Origin: Lineus longissimus
Taxonomy: Eukaryota > Nemertea > Pilidiophora > Heteronemertea > Lineidae
NCBI RefSeq assembly: GCF_910592395.1
Contig: NC_088309.1
Location: forward strand, 20,586,599 to 20,650,598
Reading direction: 5' to 3'
Length of the DNA: 64,000 nucleotides
Program-made: the position numbers and the translations under genes
Part shown: positions 58,318 to 64,000 of the stretch, in pieces
Position numbering within the stretch: position 1 is the stretch's first letter
Layout: every line of letters starts with the position of its first letter
Notes under the pieces: generated by a model
What the model was told of the DNA's origin: nothing
Seen by the model: only the letters and a program-made list of their open reading frames with translations
Database searches by the model: none

Positions 58318-61300
58318 GGATGGATAAAGGAAATAACAAAAAATGGAAATTTTATCATGTAGTTTTAGAACAGAAAATTTTATCTCCTAGTTTTAGAAGA
58401 ATATTCATTTACATGCTGTAGCTGTCAAGGGACTATTTTTGGTGAGTTTTGTGTATTGCAAGCAACAGAAACCAAGCCAAAGAAGTGACCATCATCAGAG
58501 CCATCTAATATTTAACTTTCCTGTTCCTATCGTGAGTAAAAGGCGGGTATTACTGTGGAATCCATAATAATTTTGGTTGAATCAACCATTCTGAAAAAAG
58601 TCCCAGAATGTTACCTTTTCTACTGTATTTATGCAATCAGTCAAGTGACCTCAACTTTAAGTATTGAGTTATTTCTGGATTTTAACATGTACAGATCTGG
58701 AGATACTTTTGATTCAATCTTAGTGACAAGGAACAAGAATATTTAACATGTACTTAAGACTGTTTATGTCAATGCTCAAAGTTTTATTCAAAAACGCCCT
58801 TTTACCAAAGCACAAACCGTAGTGAACTCAACTGTATCTGATTTTCTCCCATATGCATTGCGGAAGTCCGTTAAAACTGGAAGAATATAAGGAGTATTAA
58901 CGAGAGTATTAGTTTTGTCTCAATCACTGTAATTTATGCAACCATTAGGCTGAGTATAGAATGTATGACATGATTCACGTGTCATGAGTCGCTAGTGAGC
59001 TGAAGAATGAACAAAGTCAATTCCATAGTACAGGCTACTCAGGTGTACCTGTGTCAGGGTCTGTTGTAGAAAGAGGTTGAGAACTCCGAGGGTTAAATTG
59101 GCAATACCCAGCAACTTGTTGGGACACTAATTACATTATGCACCTGGTTTCAGTCATCGTTCATGAGCTGTTTCAAAAATTTGCCCAAAGGGTTAAATTC
59201 TTGCCATGGTCACAATTATTTACATTTCAATGGTCTTGACAAATGCAGTTTTCTGTTGATAGTTTAGAGTTTGTGAATGTTTATTTGGTTTGTTTGATGA
59301 TTATGTGATGTTTACTAGATATTGATGCAAATGTACATAATAGTATTTATTCTATATTATACAGTGACTTACTAGTTGATGCAATAGTATAATGATATAT
59401 GCAAGTGTATGTTACAGTAGTGCTCAAATGTGGAGAATTGTCAGTATGTGTTAAGATGTTATGATAAGTGTTTTAAATCAATACTCAAAGCTAGCAGAAG
59501 ATTATCATGTTGTCACAAATAACGTTTCATGTGCCACTGGTAAGATATCACATTGTTCACAGCCTTAGTAAATTCAGTATTTTAATTTTGATTGCTTGAA
59601 AGAACAATGTGGGAATCGTGAGAACATGTGGAAATCGTGAACATACATTTTGACTGTCTACATGCAAATGTGTGGCTGCCTTTTGTTCTCCTGGATATTG
59701 TAGAGTACAGGGTACATGTATGATAGAGTACTTATGTTTTGACTGTTAATTGAAAACCTGTGGGGAATATTTGCTCCGTCGTTGTTGATGCGGATGACGT
59801 TGCACACTTCAGTCATCTGTACCATTACTTGAATTTGTTTGTTGAAAAATGGTGGTGTAATCAATAATTGTTAGTATTGACAATGTTGTGCATGTTCAAT
59901 TTACTTGAAATTTTTCATTCCTTTCGTTAAAATTACGTTTAAATTAAAATGTATGGGTGATTATTATTTATTCCATAGGTTATGCATATCAAATTTATTC
60001 TTAATCGTTTCAGCAATTTTATGATTTATGACCAGTTGATTGAGCACATGTGGTTCCTTAATTTTCGTCATAATTTAAACTATTTATTACCATTTTCTTT
60101 GTGCTATCTTTCATGAGTTGTTGATTTTTCTTTATTTAGAAGAGTGTCATCTTTAATTCTTACATACCAAGGCAAGGATCTACAAGATAAGCTGTGATGT
60201 TATGTTCCCAGTCAATAAAATGCAATTATTTTGGCGTAGGGTTTTCTTTAGCGCCATATTCTATCACTGGGTTCATATGAGAGGTTGGTGTCCAATAAAA
60301 TGACAACATTAGCAAATGGTTTGTTATGCGTGTCCTGTTTAGAGGGCGTTATTGAGATGTGGGTCAGGAAATGTTCCCAAACATTCCACAAGCTGCCTGT
60401 GCACACTTTTAGATGCATATGTGTAGTGGACTCTACAGAGTTACTAACTATGTACCAGCAGTCTGTATAATAGCAGTAAAGGTGCAGGGTATGTTAAAAC
60501 AACTTTTACAGCTTTCAAAAAATGTCAACTTGTGAGACCCACACGTTCCCATTTTGACATTTGGGACAATTGCGGAATGTTTGTTAATCTGTTTCTGGTT
60601 CCGTGATAAAAAGTTTTAAAAAATCTGTTCATTTTGTTTAGTTTATTTCAACATTTGGGAAATATTGTAAAGTTGGAATCCTATCTAAATCATATTAGTA
60701 CTCACAGCCTTCTTTAATAAGTAATAAATGTTAAACTCTAGTGTGATAATGTTTAGCAAAAAACGTGGTATTGTACTTAATATGGTTACACGCAGTACAA
60801 TTCCGGTCAGAATGGACGTACCCTTCTTGGTGTATGCTGTACATGGCCATGATAGTGTATAGCTGGTGCCCAGTGCACATGCAGAATTCGCATTATCATG
60901 ACGCAGTGAGTTGTGTAGGAATCTGGCATATTTTCCGATGTGAAGTGATTTCATGTAACTAAACATGATATTTTTGAGCACTGAACATGTTCATATTGCT
61001 GATAGCATGCTAGCAATCTACAGGCAAGGTGCTGGTACATACACATGTAGGCTTTGTGAAAAATTGCTCTTGTAGAGTTTAAGTAACATTTACGATGCCC
61101 GCGTGCACATTGATAGGTATGTTGATTGTGACCAGTACTGTACATGTATATGGTAAGTGTTATATTGTGTATAAGATGATGTAGATGGTCAGAATATTTT
61201 TGCAATTGAAATTGTAGATGTTTTAGAATGAATATTAATCGGGTAGCCCCAAACTTCCTTTTGAGTGTATAAAATATCTAAATCCAAACACTGCAAACTG

Positions 61301-63168
61301 GCAAACTTTTACTGCAGTTGTATATTTGTGGAATTTGCACATAACATCAATTCACAAAAAAGTAAGAATTAAAATAATTTTTTTAAACAAAAAGACATTC
61401 AATAAAAAGTAACGGATTCTTTTTCTTTCTCAGAAATTTTTGTGAATTGCAAAATCAAATAGGCCCAAAAATGGGCAGTTTACATGACCTTAATTCAAAT
61501 AATGCCAGTGCATAAATGTAATGATTTAATGGTCAGTTTGAGGCTGGTGGTTGATATGTCATTATTTAGTATAAATGGGCATGTAGATTGACCAGTAGTA
61601 AAACACCCCATCAGAACCTGATACTGTTTCACAGTTGTGCTGATAACTTGCCCCTGTAATACCTAAATAAGTAAAAATAAATAAAAATCGTAATGGAGAA
61701 AGTACCTAAATGCAATCACATCAGGCTTTTTTTAATGTAAAGACTTTTCAATTGATGCGTTTTGAATTCGTGCAAATTGATGAGCTCAAACATACCAGGA
61801 TGTGCACCAGTGAGTAGGCCTACCTTGTATCACTCGTTTAGGGTTTATCTGAAGTCTATTTGTATATGTTTTGTCAATATTGGGAACATTTTAAGTGCAT
61901 GTGATAGCAGTACTGGTAATTCTGATGGTGATGTTCAGTAGAACTTGATGTTAGATGAAATAAAACTTCAATCAATCAAACACAATGTTTTCATTTCTTG
62001 TTTTAGAAATTCTTGTTTTCTTCTCACTAATCTGGAAGCCAGGTTGAGTACTTTCTGCCTTCAATGAGAGATCTGTCCTCCAGTTTGTTGTCTAAAGTCC
62101 ACAAGTTTGCTACCAAAATGGTCGTGATGACGTTATCTGCTTATAAAGTTACTTTTAACAATTCTACCCTGAGGTGTCTTCATCCAAGGTTAAGTCAAAT
62201 GGTTGTCCCTCTGGACTGGAGTTATCATTTTCACAATATGGCGTCCTTGTCTAATGATTGTGGCCTTCAGGACCTCAGTTTGTGTCTTTCATAATGAGTT
62301 ATACTTATCAAGACCTGGTCTAATGATAGAATAGATCTGGAGATGATGTAGGCATTGTCTTCCTGAATGTGATGCAATATTCACTTTGTCTCCATGGAAA
62401 AGAGTAGGGTTGGCACAGACAGTTGTGACGTTGTCTTCCTGTCTGCTATAACATTGGTCTTTTGCCTCAATGGGACAGCAGAGCAGGGGTAGGTACGTAT
62501 GTTCCTGCGATACGATGTTTAATATTGTTTGCTCACCATGGGAGAGAGCTGGGGTAGGTACAGACGGTTGTGACTTTGTCTCCCTATATGCTGTGTATTA
62601 CTCTCTTTTTCACTACGGAAGATAGCACTAGCAGAGAGACACATACCGACGGATGGATGTGCATAATTTTTTAATATGCGTGTATTCAATCTTTATAATG
62701 CGTGGCGGTGATATTTCAAGCAGTTCATTTAACTATATAGCGTACACAAGAATAGCTTGTTTTTTCGTTAGGAGTTTAGAGATTAGTGGAAAAGGGCAAT
62801 ACTGATGGTCGCAGAAAATGTAGGCAATAGAGTTGGCACAAGATATAGAGGTGGCTGCAGAGTTCCACGTCATTATACGAATCCAATGTGTGGGTGAAAA
62901 CGGAATGCAGCTAGTTGTGATATCAATTTATGCTCCCACGTATTTAAACGGTTTTAAATAAATTTTCGGGACAACACATGCGTGTAATAACTGTAGATCT
63001 CGGTGAAGAAACCGTTTAATATGGAATTCACTAATGGACCGCCCACAACTACAAGAGTGAGTTAATCCATAATTATACGGGTAGGAAACTCTCGCGACTA
63101 CGGAGGTTTTCTGCTCCTCTTTCTGGCCATGCATTGACAGGACTTTTTCCGCGACCTCATATGCTGTA
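58318..63168. other. SEC14-like 3' UTR and intergenic DNA
   Basis: No coding gene seen. Strong AATAAA signals on plus at 60214 (gtcaataaaatgc), about 60292 and 61959 (gaaataaaacttc) are candidate ends for the SEC14-like transcript, giving a 3' UTR of 1.9-3.6 kb. At 62390-62650 the phrase ggtaggtacagacggttgtg…gtcttcctgt recurs two or three times, a decayed tandem repeat. Confidence 0.45.
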
Positions 63169-63773
63169 ATGAAGTTCACCCTTCAAGTCATGATTTTGGC
63201 AGTGTTGCTGGTTAGAGGAAATTCTCAAAACAACTGCTTGGACTGCACACCTCAAGGAAAGGTATGTCAAAGCGTATTTTTGATTACTTTGCTTAATGGT
63301 ATTATTTCTTAAGACCTATTAAGGTTACAGGAATTCATCCTTATCATGTTTGCCAGATTTTCAGAAAATGTCTTCGATTTCTTTTTCACAGAAGGGCGCT
63401 ATACTGGTATATATCTTGTGTCATCTTTCTTTGAAGTTTAGTGAATCAGGCCCTGATTATAATTAAACAAGATGCATATTCTTTATCCGACGTGCAGTAG
63501 TTAGATCTAGTTTAGCACTCCGCAATGCAATGACGAAGTCCGTGATCAGGCAGATAAGATTAAATGAATAACCTACATTATAATATAATGCAGGTTCGAA
63601 TGTGCATTTTTGCAAGTTGAATAATGTACATATTTTTGCAAGTTGAATCTTGCAAAAATGCACATTCGAACTATATTCCAAAGATTCTGATGTCTCGAAA
63701 TGATATAGTTGTTAATTATTTTCTCTCCAATTTTTTCAGCCAAATATGAAATGTGCTGTTTTGAACACAAAGG
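63169..63773 (+). CDS. Start of a secreted-protein gene, continues off the window
   Basis: Exon 63169-63261 starts MKFTLQVMILAVLLVRGNSQ, a typical signal peptide, followed by NNCLDCTPQGK and a gtatgt donor. Exon 63740-63773, after a strong ttttttcag acceptor, continues in phase with PNMKCAVLNTKG and a gtaggt donor. Three cysteines so far. The rest lies beyond 64000, so the family cannot be named. It is not the same sequence as the 10-Cys peptide at 3.0-4.1 kb. Confidence 0.6.
63592..63677. repeat. Small inverted repeat
   Basis: gttcgaatgtgcatttttgc and gcaaaaatgcacattcgaac are exact reverse complements, separated by about 45 bp that again contain tttttgcaagttgaa. It lies in the intron of the secreted-protein gene. 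Confidence 0.9.
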
Positions 63774-64000
63774 GTAGGTTTTGATCTATTTTAACAACAA
63801 AATATTTCTTGTCATAAACCAGTCGTATAAACAGATTGATGACGATAACAAGTTTGGCATTGTTTACGGCCATTGCAGTTCATGGCTGAAAACGGGGTCA
63901 CCCTACATGTAATATATATACATGTATATGCGGGTTCTAAATGACCCTGAATCGAAAGGGTCCATCTGTCAAAGGTTCTATGTGTCGCGGGGTATAGGGT

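Overview
The window looks like nuclear DNA from a marine invertebrate animal. Genes are split by many short introns with GT/AG borders. The genome word TACATGTA/ACATGTAC is scattered everywhere, there are long poly-G/poly-C runs, and several families of inverted-repeat DNA transposons are present. The gene families (RGS9/R7 anchor protein, GPI-type alpha carbonic anhydrase, KLF9/13-type zinc finger, SEC14-like lipid-transfer protein) fit a bilaterian such as a lophotrochozoan or an invertebrate deuterostome. I cannot resolve the phylum. No bacterial, organellar or CRISPR-like structure is present.

Layout. 3.0-4.2 kb (minus): a two-exon gene for a small secreted peptide with ten cysteines, with TATA box and poly(A) signal. 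8.5-20.6 kb (minus): a gene for an RGS9BP/RGS7BP-type membrane anchor, spread over about seven short exons. Its 6.5-kb first intron may hold a second small secreted-protein gene. 21-33 kb: a transposon-rich stretch with PIF/Harbinger-like elements (TTA or TA target duplications, Myb/SANT- or MADF-like fragments), a rearranged LINE, and an unrecognised plus-strand gene candidate at 27.9-30.7 kb. 33.5-39.4 kb (plus): a complete eight-exon secreted, GPI-anchored alpha carbonic anhydrase. 40-41.8 kb: three elements nested inside one another, the innermost a 783-bp near-perfect foldback. 43.3-46.35 kb (plus): a three-exon KLF9/13-type factor. 53.2-58.3 kb (plus): a complete SEC14-like (CRAL-TRIO + GOLD) gene, whose penultimate exon and 5' splice site have been amplified into a nine-copy 82-bp minisatellite. 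63.2 kb to the end (plus): the start of another secreted-protein gene.

The genes do not form an operon or pathway. They are ordinary single-gene units. The left two-thirds is heavily invaded by transposons, while 46-63 kb is comparatively free of them. Most models here were built by reading splice sites and checking codon phase by hand. Junctions that do not close in phase are marked. I found no convincing new multi-gene system. The most unusual items are the splice-donor minisatellite, the triple-nested foldback, the anchor protein that combines a polybasic/cysteine motif with a transmembrane tail, and the unassigned small genes.
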